64,000 nucleotides of DNA, taken from positions 310,001-374,000 of the forward strand of contig NZ_FTNK01000003.1 in NCBI RefSeq assembly GCF_900156375.1, written 5' to 3'. The stretch comes from Paenibacillus macquariensis (GTDB lineage: Bacteria; Bacillota; Bacilli; Paenibacillales; Paenibacillaceae). The position numbers were made by a program, and so were the translations under genes. The notes beneath the pieces are model-generated. The model saw only the letters and a list, made by a program, of their open reading frames with translations, searched no databases and had not been told where the DNA came from. Position 1 is the stretch's first letter. Each line of letters opens with the position of its first letter. Positions 31,785-40,538 of the stretch are shown piece by piece.

Positions 31785-32171
31785 GTGACAACCCAGAATG
31801 ATTCCTCATTTATGCCGGAGAAGGATCTGTTATATACGATTGTGGCCGATTTGAAAAGAACCTCTAGAGAATATTTGACAGCAGCGACAGAATCCAATTG
31901 TTCGTCTGTACGCCAGATGTTTACGGATTTGACGAATGATACGTTGCGATTACAGGGAGAAGTGTTTACCTTGATGCAGCAGCAAACTCAGTATTCGCTA
32001 CCTAGCCAAGCACCACGATCGGAATTAGACAAGCATGTCCAAGCGTCTAAAAAGACGCAACAAGAATCTCGTCAATTCGTGAGTGAAAAAACAGGAGATG
32101 ATATACAAAATGGATATATTCCTAAAACGGAACAGCAACAATCGCAGTCGGGAAGCACACAATATATGTAA
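31785..32171 (+). CDS. CotF-family spore coat protein
   Basis: The 128-residue protein has EKDLLYTIVADLKRTSREYLTAATESNCSSVRQMFTDLTNDTLRLQGEVFTLM, the helical-bundle domain of CotF-type coat proteins. A Gln/Ser-rich tail ending QSGSTQYM follows, as expected for coat proteins. It starts with GTG behind AGGAGG. Confidence 0.8.
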   Translation: MTTQNDSSFMPEKDLLYTIVADLKRTSREYLTAATESNCSSVRQMFTDLTNDTLRLQGEVFTLMQQQTQYSLPSQAPRSELDKHVQASKKTQQESRQFVSEKTGDDIQNGYIPKTEQQQSQSGSTQYM

Positions 32172-32202
32172 TCGATTGGAATACGTATATTTTATATGAA
32201 TT

Positions 32203-32244
32203 AACTGTCTCATGAGGCTTCGAGCCAAGTGAGACGGTTTTTTT
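32203..32244 (+). terminator. Terminator after the coat genes
   Basis: AACTGTCTC...GGCTTCGAGCC...GAGACGGTT followed by TTTTT. Confidence 0.85.
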
Positions 32245-32352
32245 CTATGCATAGACCTCAAAATATTGTAGTATATGTATTAATCTCTTTTACGCGGGTA
32301 TGACATTTATTATTATCAGTGCCCACGAAAAGCAAGCACTGGAGGATAACTT

Positions 32353-32853
32353 ATGAAGGAACTAAACGATCTTAAAATGAAGGTATTGGACCTTTTGAAA
32401 GAGGATGCCAGAAGGACACCGGCTTTACTGTCTACTCTTCTTGGTGTTAGCGAAGATGAAGTTACAACGGCCATAGCTGAACTTGAAAGTGACCATGTAA
32501 TTGTGAAATACTCTGCCGTGGTGAATTGGAGCAAGATTGAAGATGAGAAAGTAACAGCCCTAATAGAGGTTCAGATTACACCGGAACGTGGGCGTGGATT
32601 TGAGGGGATTGCAGAACGCATTTATTTATATCCTCAAGTGAAATCCGTATATCTGATGTCAGGTGCATATGATTTACTTGTAGAAGTAGAAGGACAAAAC
32701 TTAAGAGAAGTAGCGAACTTTGTGTCTGAGAAATTATCACCAATCGATTCTGTACTTTCAACGAAGACCAATTTTATTCTGAAGAAATATAAACAAGATG
32801 GGATTATTCTCGAGGATCACGTAGAAGATACTCGACTCTTGATCTCTCCATGA
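32353..32853 (+). CDS. alaR: Lrp/AsnC-family regulator
   Basis: The 166-residue protein has an N-terminal winged helix (LKMKVLDLLKEDARRTPALLSTLLGVSEDEV) and a C-terminal RAM ligand domain (IAERIYLYPQVKSVYLMSGAYDLLVEVEG). Its place 16 bp before an aminotransferase gene reproduces the B. subtilis alaR (yugG)-alaT (yugH) pair. It would sense alanine or a related amino acid and control the operon. The specific name is inferred from gene order. Confidence 0.78.
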   Translation: MKELNDLKMKVLDLLKEDARRTPALLSTLLGVSEDEVTTAIAELESDHVIVKYSAVVNWSKIEDEKVTALIEVQITPERGRGFEGIAERIYLYPQVKSVYLMSGAYDLLVEVEGQNLREVANFVSEKLSPIDSVLSTKTNFILKKYKQDGIILEDHVEDTRLLISP

Positions 32854-32869
32854 AGAAGGAGGAAATGTG

Positions 32870-34081
32870 ATGATCTTAAATGAAGGGCGTGCAACAGAGC
32901 ACAAAAAATCAATGGAATCCTATTTAGCACCGCTCGTCAGGGAGATCGCTCCTTCGGGTATTCGTAAATTTTTTGATCTAGTATCTGCTAATAAAGATAT
33001 TATTACACTTGGTGTAGGTGAGCCAGATTTTGTTACACCATGGCACGTACGTGAAGCGTGTGTATACTCTTTAGAACGAGGACGTACAGGATATACCTCT
33101 AATGCAGGAATGCCTGAACTTCGTGAGGCTATTGGTCAATATTTGGATACGAACTTCCAAATTACATATGATCCTGCGAAGCAGATTCTGGTTACCGTAG
33201 GGGGGAGCGAAGCGATCGATTTAGCACTACGTGCATTGATCGTTCCGGGTGATGAAATCCTTATTCCTGAACCATGTTATGTGTCGTATTCGCCGATTAC
33301 TGCTATTGGTGGAGGCATACCAGTGGGTATTGAAACAACGTCTGCGAATGGTTTTAAATTAACTGCGGAGGCTTTGGAAGCAAAGATTACACCTAGATCC
33401 AAAGTAGTGATATTATCTTATCCAAGCAATCCCACAGGGGCAATTATGACATATGAGGATTGGCTACCTATTGCTAAAGTGATAGAGAAACATGATCTCA
33501 TTGTTATTTCTGATGAAATTTATGCTGAACTTACTTACGGTGAGAAGCATGTTAGCTTTGCCTCTATTCCTGGGATGATGGATCGAACCGTGTTAGTCAG
33601 TGGATTCTCTAAAGCATTTGCTATGACAGGATGGCGTATGGGCTATGCATGTGCACATGAAGATCTCATTGCAGCGATGTTAAAGATCCATCAGTATACG
33701 GTAATGTGTGCTCCAGTGATGGGCCAAGTTGCTGCATTAGAGGCACTAACATCCAATGGCCTAGAGGAAAAAGATCGGATGATGGAATCCTATAACCAGC
33801 GTAGACGATTGATTGTTCAGGGGTTGCGTGATATCGGGCTTGATTGTCATGAACCTCAGGGGGCATTTTACGCATTCCCGAGCATTCAAAGTACGGGGTT
33901 ATCATCCGATGATTTTGCGCAAAGACTGCTTGTGGAAGCTCGAGTGGCAGCTGTTCCAGGTAACGTTTTTGGACTCGGCGGTGATGGTTTCCTCCGTTGT
34001 TCATATGCGACCTCGGTTGCTCAACTGACTGAGGCACTTGAGCGAATAGGCGGATTTGTAGAAAAACTGAAAAAAGGCTGA
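32870..34081 (+). CDS. alaT: Class I aminotransferase, probably alanine transaminase
   Basis: The 403-residue PLP enzyme has GVGEPDFVTP, the nucleotide-cofactor loop YPSNPTGA, ISDEIYAEL and the Schiff-base lysine in SGFSKAFAMTGWRMGY (about Lys248). This is fold type I, subgroup I-gamma. The start at 32870 lies 7 bases after AGGAGG. The adjacent Lrp-type gene supports AlaT over the related PatA/AspC enzymes, but substrate cannot be read from sequence. Confidence 0.82.
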   Translation: MILNEGRATEHKKSMESYLAPLVREIAPSGIRKFFDLVSANKDIITLGVGEPDFVTPWHVREACVYSLERGRTGYTSNAGMPELREAIGQYLDTNFQITYDPAKQILVTVGGSEAIDLALRALIVPGDEILIPEPCYVSYSPITAIGGGIPVGIETTSANGFKLTAEALEAKITPRSKVVILSYPSNPTGAIMTYEDWLPIAKVIEKHDLIVISDEIYAELTYGEKHVSFASIPGMMDRTVLVSGFSKAFAMTGWRMGYACAHEDLIAAMLKIHQYTVMCAPVMGQVAALEALTSNGLEEKDRMMESYNQRRRLIVQGLRDIGLDCHEPQGAFYAFPSIQSTGLSSDDFAQRLLVEARVAAVPGNVFGLGGDGFLRCSYATSVAQLTEALERIGGFVEKLKKG

Positions 34082-34188
34082 GTCTAGCGGAATATTTTTT
34101 CAAATTAACAATATGTACACTTTTATTATTAGTATTTTATGTTATAATTTGTCTTTAAGAGCAGAAACTATCTAATGGAGGGATCGAT

Positions 34189-34449
34189 TTGTTTTGTGCT
34201 GATTATGATATGCCCAAATATCGGGGGGGTTATATCTCCGAAGGGAAGATTGGTAAATGGCCAAGCAAAACGATTGAATCTTCGAATAGAGAATTTACGT
34301 TGGAAGATGAGATTCGAATGCTCCGCAGCAAAATGGAACAAATATTTGTCCAAGAGCAGTCATTTACTTCTGATATCGTTATTGAAATTAGTAGTTTACT
34401 AGACTTAAAGATAAATGAATATATGAAAAACTTTCTCCCTAAAAAATAA
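34189..34449 (+). CDS. Spo0E-like aspartyl-phosphate phosphatase
   Basis: The C-terminal half of this 86-residue protein (DEIRMLRSKMEQIFVQEQS...ISSLLDLKINEYMKN) matches the two-helix Spo0E family, whose members dephosphorylate Spo0A~P. The usual SQxLD signature is changed to SSLLD. An N-terminal extension of about 40 residues is unusual. It starts with TTG behind GGAGGG. TATAAT lies near 34143. Confidence 0.7.
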   Translation: MFCADYDMPKYRGGYISEGKIGKWPSKTIESSNREFTLEDEIRMLRSKMEQIFVQEQSFTSDIVIEISSLLDLKINEYMKNFLPKK

Positions 34450-34465
34450 TATGTAGATTACAAGG

Positions 34466-34492
34466 AGGCTCGAAACGATGAGCCTTCTTTTT
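34466..34492 (+). terminator. Intrinsic terminator
   Basis: AGGCTC-N8-GAGCCT followed by TCTTTTT. Confidence 0.8.
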
Positions 34493-34546
34493 ATCTGTTC
34501 ACTATTTATGCTATATTGGTCTTATTATTGATTGGGGGAACAGACA

Positions 34547-35089
34547 TTGAAACGTATTGGACAATGGCTTCTGATTTGTGTGAGTATCTTGATGTTGGCA
34601 GGTTGTGGGAAAGATGATGCAGATGTTTCTATTTTTATGACAGATATTTCACAAAATGTTTCTGACATTAGGGAGCCGTTAGAACAGAAATTACAAGAGA
34701 AACTTGGAGAAGATCTTAAGGTGAGCATCTCGGCAGCGGCATTATACGTTGAGCAAAAAGTATTGATAGAATACGCGGCTGGGGAACATGAGATTATGAT
34801 TGTGCCTGAAGATGTTATGAAACGATATAGTCAGCAGGGGGCTCATAGGGTTCTTGATGAGGAGTTCGATGCTGAGAAATATCCCGAAGGCGTGTTTGAG
34901 GGTGGCGTAACGGATGAAACAACAAATGAGATTGTTACTGAGAAGCATCTTTTTGCAATTCCTCTTTCAAAAATGAAAATATTTGAAGGTATGAACTTCA
35001 AAACGGAAGGTTTGTTTGCTACCATTCCATTCACCTCTAATTCAGTTGAGAATTCAGTTAAAGTGTTGAAGCTTATGATTGGGGAATAA
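34547..35089 (+). CDS. Putative lipoprotein of unknown function
   Basis: The 180-residue protein starts MKRIGQWLLICVSILMLAGCGK, with lipobox LAGC. The TTG at 34547 is preferred because GGGGGA sits 7 bases upstream. The mature part is soluble, acidic and unrelated to anything I recognise; a mixed alpha/beta domain is likely. The terminator before it and the repeat after it suggest a single-gene unit. Confidence 0.7.
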   Translation: MKRIGQWLLICVSILMLAGCGKDDADVSIFMTDISQNVSDIREPLEQKLQEKLGEDLKVSISAAALYVEQKVLIEYAAGEHEIMIVPEDVMKRYSQQGAHRVLDEEFDAEKYPEGVFEGGVTDETTNEIVTEKHLFAIPLSKMKIFEGMNFKTEGLFATIPFTSNSVENSVKVLKLMIGE

Positions 35090-35100
35090 TAGGACAAGCA

Positions 35101-35250
35101 ACGCTCCAAGAACTAAGTATATGCTTCCGGAGCGAGTTTTTGACGTAGTAATATCAAGGAGTAACGCTCCAAAAACTAAGAACATGCTTCCGATGCGAGT
35201 TTTTGGAACGTAGAATTATCGAGGAGCCTAGCTCTCCAAAAACTTTTAGG
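35101..35250. repeat. Tandem stem-loop repeat, two full units and a partial third
   Basis: Units start at 35101 and 35164 (63-bp period): ACGCTCCAA(G/A)AACTAAG...ATGCTTCCG(G/A)(A/T)GCGAGTTTTTG. Each can fold as TCCAAAAACT...AGTTTTTGGA around GCTTCCGGAGC. A third, incomplete unit (CTCTCCAAAAACT) begins at about 35233 and runs into the ribosome site of the next gene. Confidence 0.85.
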
Positions 35251-35259
35251 AGGATTCCA

Positions 35260-35829
35260 ATGAAAGTATACACACGTACAGGCGATAAGGGTGAAACCTC
35301 TGTTATTGGAGGTAGAGTAATCAAAGATGATAATCAAGTGGAAGCTTATGGAACGATAGATGAACTGAATTGTTTCGTAGGGCAAGTCATTAGCCTTATG
35401 GAAGAAGAATTATTTGCTGATCTGAAGGAACAGTTGCTTATGATTCAACATGAGTTGTTTGATTGTGGTTCTGATTTAGCGTTTGTTAACCTTAGTGAGA
35501 GTAAATATAAAGTGACAAGTGAATTGGTAGAGCGATTGGAACTTTGGCTAGACACCTGTGAGAAAGAGAATCCACCGCTCGAGCGATTTATTCTCCCTGG
35601 TGGAGATATGATATCTTCGACTCTTCATGTTTGCCGTACAGTGTGTCGTAGAGCAGAGCGTAGAACCGTTACTTTAGGCAAGGAAAAGGATATCAATCCC
35701 GATGTACGTAAATATTTAAACCGTCTGTCTGATTATTTCTTCGTGATTGCAAGAACGGTGAATGCACGTAAAGGAGTAGCAGACATCGAATATGTACGTA
35801 GTCAAAAGGTGTTTAAATCAGAGAAATGA
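35260..35829 (+). CDS. PduO-type cob(I)alamin adenosyltransferase
   Basis: The 189-residue protein begins MKVYTRTGDKGETSVIGG, the ATP-binding opening of PduO-type enzymes. It has YGTIDELNCFVGQV, IQHELFDCGSDLAF, FILPGGDMISSTLHVCRTVCRRAERR and LNRLSDYFFVIAR. It converts cob(I)alamin to adenosylcobalamin. The start at 35260 is 6 bases after AGGAGG. It overlaps the next gene by 4 bases. Confidence 0.95.
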   Translation: MKVYTRTGDKGETSVIGGRVIKDDNQVEAYGTIDELNCFVGQVISLMEEELFADLKEQLLMIQHELFDCGSDLAFVNLSESKYKVTSELVERLELWLDTCEKENPPLERFILPGGDMISSTLHVCRTVCRRAERRTVTLGKEKDINPDVRKYLNRLSDYFFVIARTVNARKGVADIEYVRSQKVFKSEK

Positions 35830-36845
35830 GCCAATATTATAATCCGATAGCATACGTAGTTTCCGACGAAGAAGAGGGATGGAAACTAAAGACGATTTTG
35901 CATAAAAAAATGAACATTTCTCGCAAACTGTTAACACGATTGAAACAGACCGAGGAAGGGATTAAGCTCAATGGCGAGAGAGTGTATATTAGCGTTCATG
36001 TAAGGAGTGGAGATAGGGTTGAAATACGGATGGAGCAGGAGACTTCTGAAGATATTTTACCTCAGCCCATTCCTTTTGATATTTTATTTGAAGATGACCA
36101 TTTGTTGATCGTGAATAAAGAGGCTGGCATCATTGTTCATCCTACTAGTGGTCATTATACCAATACGTTAGCAAACGGAGTCGTTCATTATTGGCTTGAA
36201 CAAGGGAAATCTTATCGGTTCCGACCGGTTCACAGACTTGATCAAGAGACAACAGGTGTCTTAGTTATCGCGAAGAATCCCTATGTCCATCAACATATCT
36301 CGCAGCAGATGATTGATGGAGATGTTGATAAGAAATATATCGCGTTGGTTCATGGCTTACCGAGTCCCACTGAGGGAATGGTAGATGGTCCTATTGATAG
36401 AGACCCATTGGATCCTCATCGTAGAATTGTGACACCAACAGGGTATAGTTCACTGACACGATACTGGGTTATTGAACGATACAATCAGACGAGTATGGTA
36501 CAACTAAAATTAGAGACAGGTAGAACTCATCAGATCCGTGTACACATGACGTCAATAGGGTGTCCTTTGATAGGAGACTCGTATTATCGCCATCCTATTT
36601 ATGCCGAAATGAAAATGGATCAAGTAGATGAACTCGCTAGCACTGACTCTCAAAAGACAATGATGGATGAGAATGAAGTGGTTAGGATTGATCGACTGAT
36701 ATTCCGTCAAGCATTACATGCATCGGAGTTGTCCTTTGTTCATCCGATTCTGCAAGAACGGATGACCATTACTGCACCTCTTCCATCTGATATGGAAACA
36801 CTACGAAATCAATTACTTGACCATTCAATTCAGGAGGGACAATAA
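35826..36845 (+). CDS. RluA-family pseudouridine synthase
   Basis: The 339-residue enzyme has an S4-like N-terminal region (MNISRKLLTRLKQTEEGIKLNGERV) and the RluA core with PVHRLDQETTGVLVIAK, whose Asp is catalytic, and LETGRTHQIRVHM. It modifies uridine in rRNA or tRNA. An acidic insert (about residues 255-285) interrupts the C-terminal part. It is co-transcribed with the adenosyltransferase (ATGA overlap). Confidence 0.92.
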   Translation: MSQYYNPIAYVVSDEEEGWKLKTILHKKMNISRKLLTRLKQTEEGIKLNGERVYISVHVRSGDRVEIRMEQETSEDILPQPIPFDILFEDDHLLIVNKEAGIIVHPTSGHYTNTLANGVVHYWLEQGKSYRFRPVHRLDQETTGVLVIAKNPYVHQHISQQMIDGDVDKKYIALVHGLPSPTEGMVDGPIDRDPLDPHRRIVTPTGYSSLTRYWVIERYNQTSMVQLKLETGRTHQIRVHMTSIGCPLIGDSYYRHPIYAEMKMDQVDELASTDSQKTMMDENEVVRIDRLIFRQALHASELSFVHPILQERMTITAPLPSDMETLRNQLLDHSIQEGQ

Positions 36846-36847
36846 AT

Positions 36848-37210
36848 ATGAGCAACCTTGTTATTTTTCAATATCCAAAGTGTAGTACATGTCGTAATGC
36901 TATGAAATGGTTGCGTTCTAATGGACATGACCTTGAAATTCGTCATATCGTTGAGGAGCCTCCAACGGTCTCTGAATTAAATGAATTAATTGATAACAGT
37001 GGGCTAGAACTCAAGAAATTTTTCAATGTGAGTGGTGAAGTATATAAGAGTTTAGGTCTAAAGGATAAGCTTGGCAACATGACCCGCGAAGAGCAGATTG
37101 AGCTACTCTCGTCAAATGGAATGTTAATCAAACGACCTATTGTAAGTAATGGGGAGCATGTAACGCTAGGCTTTAAAGAAGAGCAATATGCCAATATTTG
37201 GGGAAGCTAG
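36848..37210 (+). CDS. ArsC/Spx-family thioredoxin-fold protein (YusI-like)
   Basis: The 120-residue protein has YPKCSTCRNAMKWL near the N-terminus, a CxxC like that of Spx and YusI, and KRPIVSNGEHVTLGF, the conserved C-terminal part. It lacks the RNA-polymerase-binding features I would require to call it Spx. Probably a redox enzyme. It starts 2 bp after the pseudouridine synthase. Confidence 0.85.
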   Translation: MSNLVIFQYPKCSTCRNAMKWLRSNGHDLEIRHIVEEPPTVSELNELIDNSGLELKKFFNVSGEVYKSLGLKDKLGNMTREEQIELLSSNGMLIKRPIVSNGEHVTLGFKEEQYANIWGS

Positions 37211-37303
37211 TATTTCGACAATGCCCTGTTAGAGGTATGATATACTATACCTATCACCGCCTTTTGTGCGGAAGAAAGAGTTATATAAGGAGCGGTTAAA
37301 AGA

Positions 37304-38191
37304 GTGACAAGTCAAAAACAACAATCGTTAATGCTAGTCGATGGTATGGCTTTATTATTTAGAGCGTATTTTGCATCGGCTTCTAGTGGATATATTCGTC
37401 GTACAAAGGCTGGCGTTCCTACCAATGCTATCTATGGATTTGTACGTTATTTTTGGGACGCTGTACAGACCTTCGAGCCAAGTCATGTCGTGTGCTGTTG
37501 GGATCTAGGTGGGACTACTTTTCGTGCGCAAGAATATTCAGCTTATAAAGGAAATCGTTCGGAAGCACCTGAAGATCTAATCCCTCAATTTTCGCTGATC
37601 CGTGATGTGATTGAGAGTTTTGGAATTCCTAATGTTAGTTATCAAGGGTTTGAGGCAGATGATTGCATTGGTACGTTAGCAACACAAATCAGTCAAGAAA
37701 TGAATGTCACAATATTAACGGGCGATCATGATTTACTTCAACTCGTGAGTCCAACTACGAGTGTCATTATTATGAAAAAAGGTCAAGGTAATTATAAAGT
37801 ATATACACCTGAATCTTTATATGAAGAAAGACAACTTCATCCTCGCCAAATCATTGATATGAAGGCACTTATGGGGGATGCTAGTGATAATTACCCTGGT
37901 GTTCGTGGGATAGGAGAAAAGACGGCTATCAAACTTATACAGGAATATGACTCTATTGAAGGGATTCTAGAGAACCTTGATCAGCTCTCTTCGAGTGTAC
38001 GTACTAAGATTGAGAATGATCTAGATATGCTACATTTATCACGTAGGCTCGCCGAAATTCATTGTGAAGTTCCCGTAGAGTGCGCCGTGGATGGTTGCCA
38101 GCTTGAAATAGACGATGTTCTGATATCGTCGAAATTCGAAGAATTGGAAATGAAGAGTCTATGTCAATTGATTGGAGTTGAAGCGGTCTAG
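37304..38191 (+). CDS. 5'-3' exonuclease (YpcP-like)
   Basis: The 295-residue protein is the PolI-type 5' nuclease domain alone: LVDGMALLFRAYFA, CCWDLGGTTFRAQEYSAYKGNR, FEADDCIGTLA, LTGDHDLLQLV and GDASDNYPGVRGIGEKTA (H3TH). These aspartates hold the metal ions. It probably backs up DNA polymerase I in removing RNA primers. It starts with GTG; TGATATACT upstream at 37238 is an extended -10. Confidence 0.93.
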   Translation: MTSQKQQSLMLVDGMALLFRAYFASASSGYIRRTKAGVPTNAIYGFVRYFWDAVQTFEPSHVVCCWDLGGTTFRAQEYSAYKGNRSEAPEDLIPQFSLIRDVIESFGIPNVSYQGFEADDCIGTLATQISQEMNVTILTGDHDLLQLVSPTTSVIIMKKGQGNYKVYTPESLYEERQLHPRQIIDMKALMGDASDNYPGVRGIGEKTAIKLIQEYDSIEGILENLDQLSSSVRTKIENDLDMLHLSRRLAEIHCEVPVECAVDGCQLEIDDVLISSKFEELEMKSLCQLIGVEAV

Positions 38192-39316
38192 GTGAGCAGA
38201 TCATGGTTCAAATCCAAGAGAATAAGTAGAGTAGGTATTGGAATGCTATCTGTAGTTATGACATTATCCTTTGTACTACCTGGATATATGAATACATCCT
38301 ATGCAGCCTCCACCTCTGCTATCAGAAATGAAGTGAAAAAGGTAACAGTTAGTGGACGAAGCTTTACTGTTCAGACCATGTCTATTCCTAAAGGAGTCCC
38401 AACTACTGTTGGGCTGGCAAAGGGGAAAGTAGGGCTAACGCAAGACTTCAATGCTATCGTAAAAGCATATCGCGGAGAAGCTGCGATAAATGGGGCTTTC
38501 TTCGAAGCTTATGGAGGCCCACCTGATCCTTATGGCAATCTCATTGTGGACGGAAAGATTGTGCATATGGGACACTATGGGACGACGATTGGTTTTAAAG
38601 CTGACGGAACCGCACTTATGGATAGACTTAGATTAAGTCTCAAGGGCACAGTATCTAGAACTGTAGGCAGCCCTTTGAGTTGGTATGCGACCTTTGTGAA
38701 CAGGACACCTTCGACGAATGCTAATGTTAGCATTTTATATACAGAGAAGCGTGGCAGTAATGTTGGATTTAAGGGTGGAATTGCCGTTGTGATGGAGAAC
38801 GGTAAAGTTACCAAGAAAGTGCCGAATGATAATGTTATGATTCCGAAGAATGGTTATGTTCTCGTATGTAACGGTACAGAAAAGCCGATGGCTGAACGCT
38901 TTGAACTTGGAGCAGATGTGGAGATGAACGTTACTTATCAAGATGATCAGGGACGAGCCCTTCCTTGGGAGGAAGTCATTACGGCAGTTGGAGCTGGACC
39001 GCGACTTGTGAAGGACAGTAAGGTTGCATTAACGCCTACGGCTGAAGGATTTAAAGATCAGAAAATATTAAGTAGTGCTGCTGCACGTAGTGGAATTGGG
39101 ATCATGGCAGATGGCTCTGTTATGATTGCAACAATATCGGGCGCAACGATGAAGCAGTGGGCTGAAGTAATGCAGAAACTGGGTGCAAAGCAAGCCATGA
39201 ATTTGGATGGAGGTGCGTCCTCTGCGCTGTATGGTAGAGGGAAAGTACTGACTTCAGCAGGACGACTACTTAGTAATACGTTAGTATTTGGGAATAACCT
39301 AAATAGAAATCCGTGA
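38192..39316 (+). CDS. Secreted phosphodiester glycosidase-like (NAGPA-domain) protein
   Basis: The 374-residue protein has a long signal peptide (to about residue 38, SYA-AS). It then has the NAGPA/DUF2233 domain with INGAFFEAYGGPPDPYGNLIVDGKIV, VGAGPRLVKD and AMNLDGGASSALYGRGKV. Such proteins act on cell-wall glycans or glycosyl-phosphodiesters, but no substrate is known here. It begins with GTG directly after the exonuclease stop; the ribosome site is weak, so translation is probably coupled. Confidence 0.88.
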   Translation: MSRSWFKSKRISRVGIGMLSVVMTLSFVLPGYMNTSYAASTSAIRNEVKKVTVSGRSFTVQTMSIPKGVPTTVGLAKGKVGLTQDFNAIVKAYRGEAAINGAFFEAYGGPPDPYGNLIVDGKIVHMGHYGTTIGFKADGTALMDRLRLSLKGTVSRTVGSPLSWYATFVNRTPSTNANVSILYTEKRGSNVGFKGGIAVVMENGKVTKKVPNDNVMIPKNGYVLVCNGTEKPMAERFELGADVEMNVTYQDDQGRALPWEEVITAVGAGPRLVKDSKVALTPTAEGFKDQKILSSAAARSGIGIMADGSVMIATISGATMKQWAEVMQKLGAKQAMNLDGGASSALYGRGKVLTSAGRLLSNTLVFGNNLNRNP

Positions 39317-39344
39317 ATTAATAATATAACAAATGATCAACATG

Positions 39345-39376
39345 ACCACGCCCTATTTATGAGGCGTGGTTTTGTT
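39345..39376 (+). terminator. Intrinsic terminator
   Basis: ACCACGCC-N10-GGCGTGGT followed by TTTGTT. Confidence 0.85.
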
Positions 39377-39492
39377 ATTCATTGGTAATTATCAAGATGT
39401 TGTCACTTATTGTGTCTTATCGTTGTATCTACAAAAAGAATACTATAATATAATAGGGGGAATTCAGCTTAAGCAGAAGGGAATGTTGACAC

Positions 39493-40374
39493 ATGGGTTT
39501 ATTAGGAGCGATTGAAGCAGGCGGAACTAAATTCGTCTGTGGTATAGGTACGAAGGATGGTGAAGTTGTAGAGAGAGTTAGTTTTCCAACAACAACGCCA
39601 GAAGAGACGATGGCTCAGGTAGTCGCTTTTTTTGAAGGAAAAGACATCGAAGCAATCGGTATTGGTTCTTTCGGACCCATTGATCCCATTAAAGAAAGCG
39701 ATACATATGGTTATATTACGACCACACCAAAACCTCATTGGAGCCAGTATGATATCGTTGGACATATGAAATCACATTTTGATATGCCGATAGGTTTCGA
39801 TACAGATGTGAATGGGGCAGCGCTTGGAGAACATTTATGGGGTGCTGGACAAGGTCTAGATAGCTGTATGTATATTACAGTGGGTACGGGTATTGGAGCA
39901 GGAGCTGTCGTTAATGGGAAAATGTTGCATGGATTATCTCATCCTGAAATGGGACATATCATCGTTCGTCGCCATCCAGAAGATTCGTATAAGGGAACGT
40001 GCCCTTATCATGCAGATTGTTTAGAGGGATTAGCTGCAGGTCCAGCAATTAGCGGGCGTTCTGGATTACAAGGTGTTGAACTAGGTGTGGATCATCCGGC
40101 ATGGGAGATGGAAGCGTACTATTTAGCACAAGCTTTAATGAATTATATATTGATACTCTCCCCGCAAAAGATCATTATGGGCGGTGGCGTTATGAAGCAG
40201 CGTCAACTATTTCCATTGATTCATCGTGAGCTCCGTACTCTTCTGAATGGATATGTACAGCATTCATCGATTAATAAAGATATCGAGCAATATATTGTCT
40301 CTCCAATACTAGGTGATAATGCAGGACTATGTGGTGCATTAGCACTTGCACGGTTAGCACTTGAGGAAGCTTAA
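39493..40374 (+). CDS. ROK-family fructokinase
   Basis: The 293-residue kinase has GAIEAGGTKFVCGIG, DTDVNGAALGEHLWGAG, TVGTGIGAGAVVNGK and a zinc site in HPEMGHI...GTCPYHADCLEGLAAGPA. This is the fructokinase branch of ROK enzymes (ScrK/GmuE type), phosphorylating fructose at C6. It stands alone; TATAAT lies near 39444. Confidence 0.92.
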   Translation: MGLLGAIEAGGTKFVCGIGTKDGEVVERVSFPTTTPEETMAQVVAFFEGKDIEAIGIGSFGPIDPIKESDTYGYITTTPKPHWSQYDIVGHMKSHFDMPIGFDTDVNGAALGEHLWGAGQGLDSCMYITVGTGIGAGAVVNGKMLHGLSHPEMGHIIVRRHPEDSYKGTCPYHADCLEGLAAGPAISGRSGLQGVELGVDHPAWEMEAYYLAQALMNYILILSPQKIIMGGGVMKQRQLFPLIHRELRTLLNGYVQHSSINKDIEQYIVSPILGDNAGLCGALALARLALEEA

Positions 40375-40403
40375 TTTCGAATACGTGTAGATATGAATTC
40401 TCG

Positions 40404-40431
40404 TTGACGAAATGACAGTATATGGTATTAT
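40404..40431 (+). promoter_or_regulatory. Strong sigma-A promoter before an attenuator
   Basis: TTGACG (40404-40409) and TATTAT (40426-40431) with a 16-bp spacer. Transcription should start near 40439. Confidence 0.75.
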
Positions 40432-40468
40432 AGGGATAACAGTATAACATGGTTCGACCGAGGAAGCA

Positions 40469-40505
40469 CCTCTCTTACATTATTGTAAGGGGGGGGCTTT
40501 TTTTG
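40469..40505 (+). terminator. Leader terminator (attenuator) before the HRDC gene
   Basis: AGCACCTCTCTTAC-N6-GTAAGGGGGGGGCT pairs over 14 positions with one mismatch, then T7. It lies between the promoter and the gene, so about 65 nt of RNA would be made by default. Confidence 0.85.
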
Positions 40506-40538
40506 CGTGTTGTACTGAATGAGGGGGAGGGATGTAAT

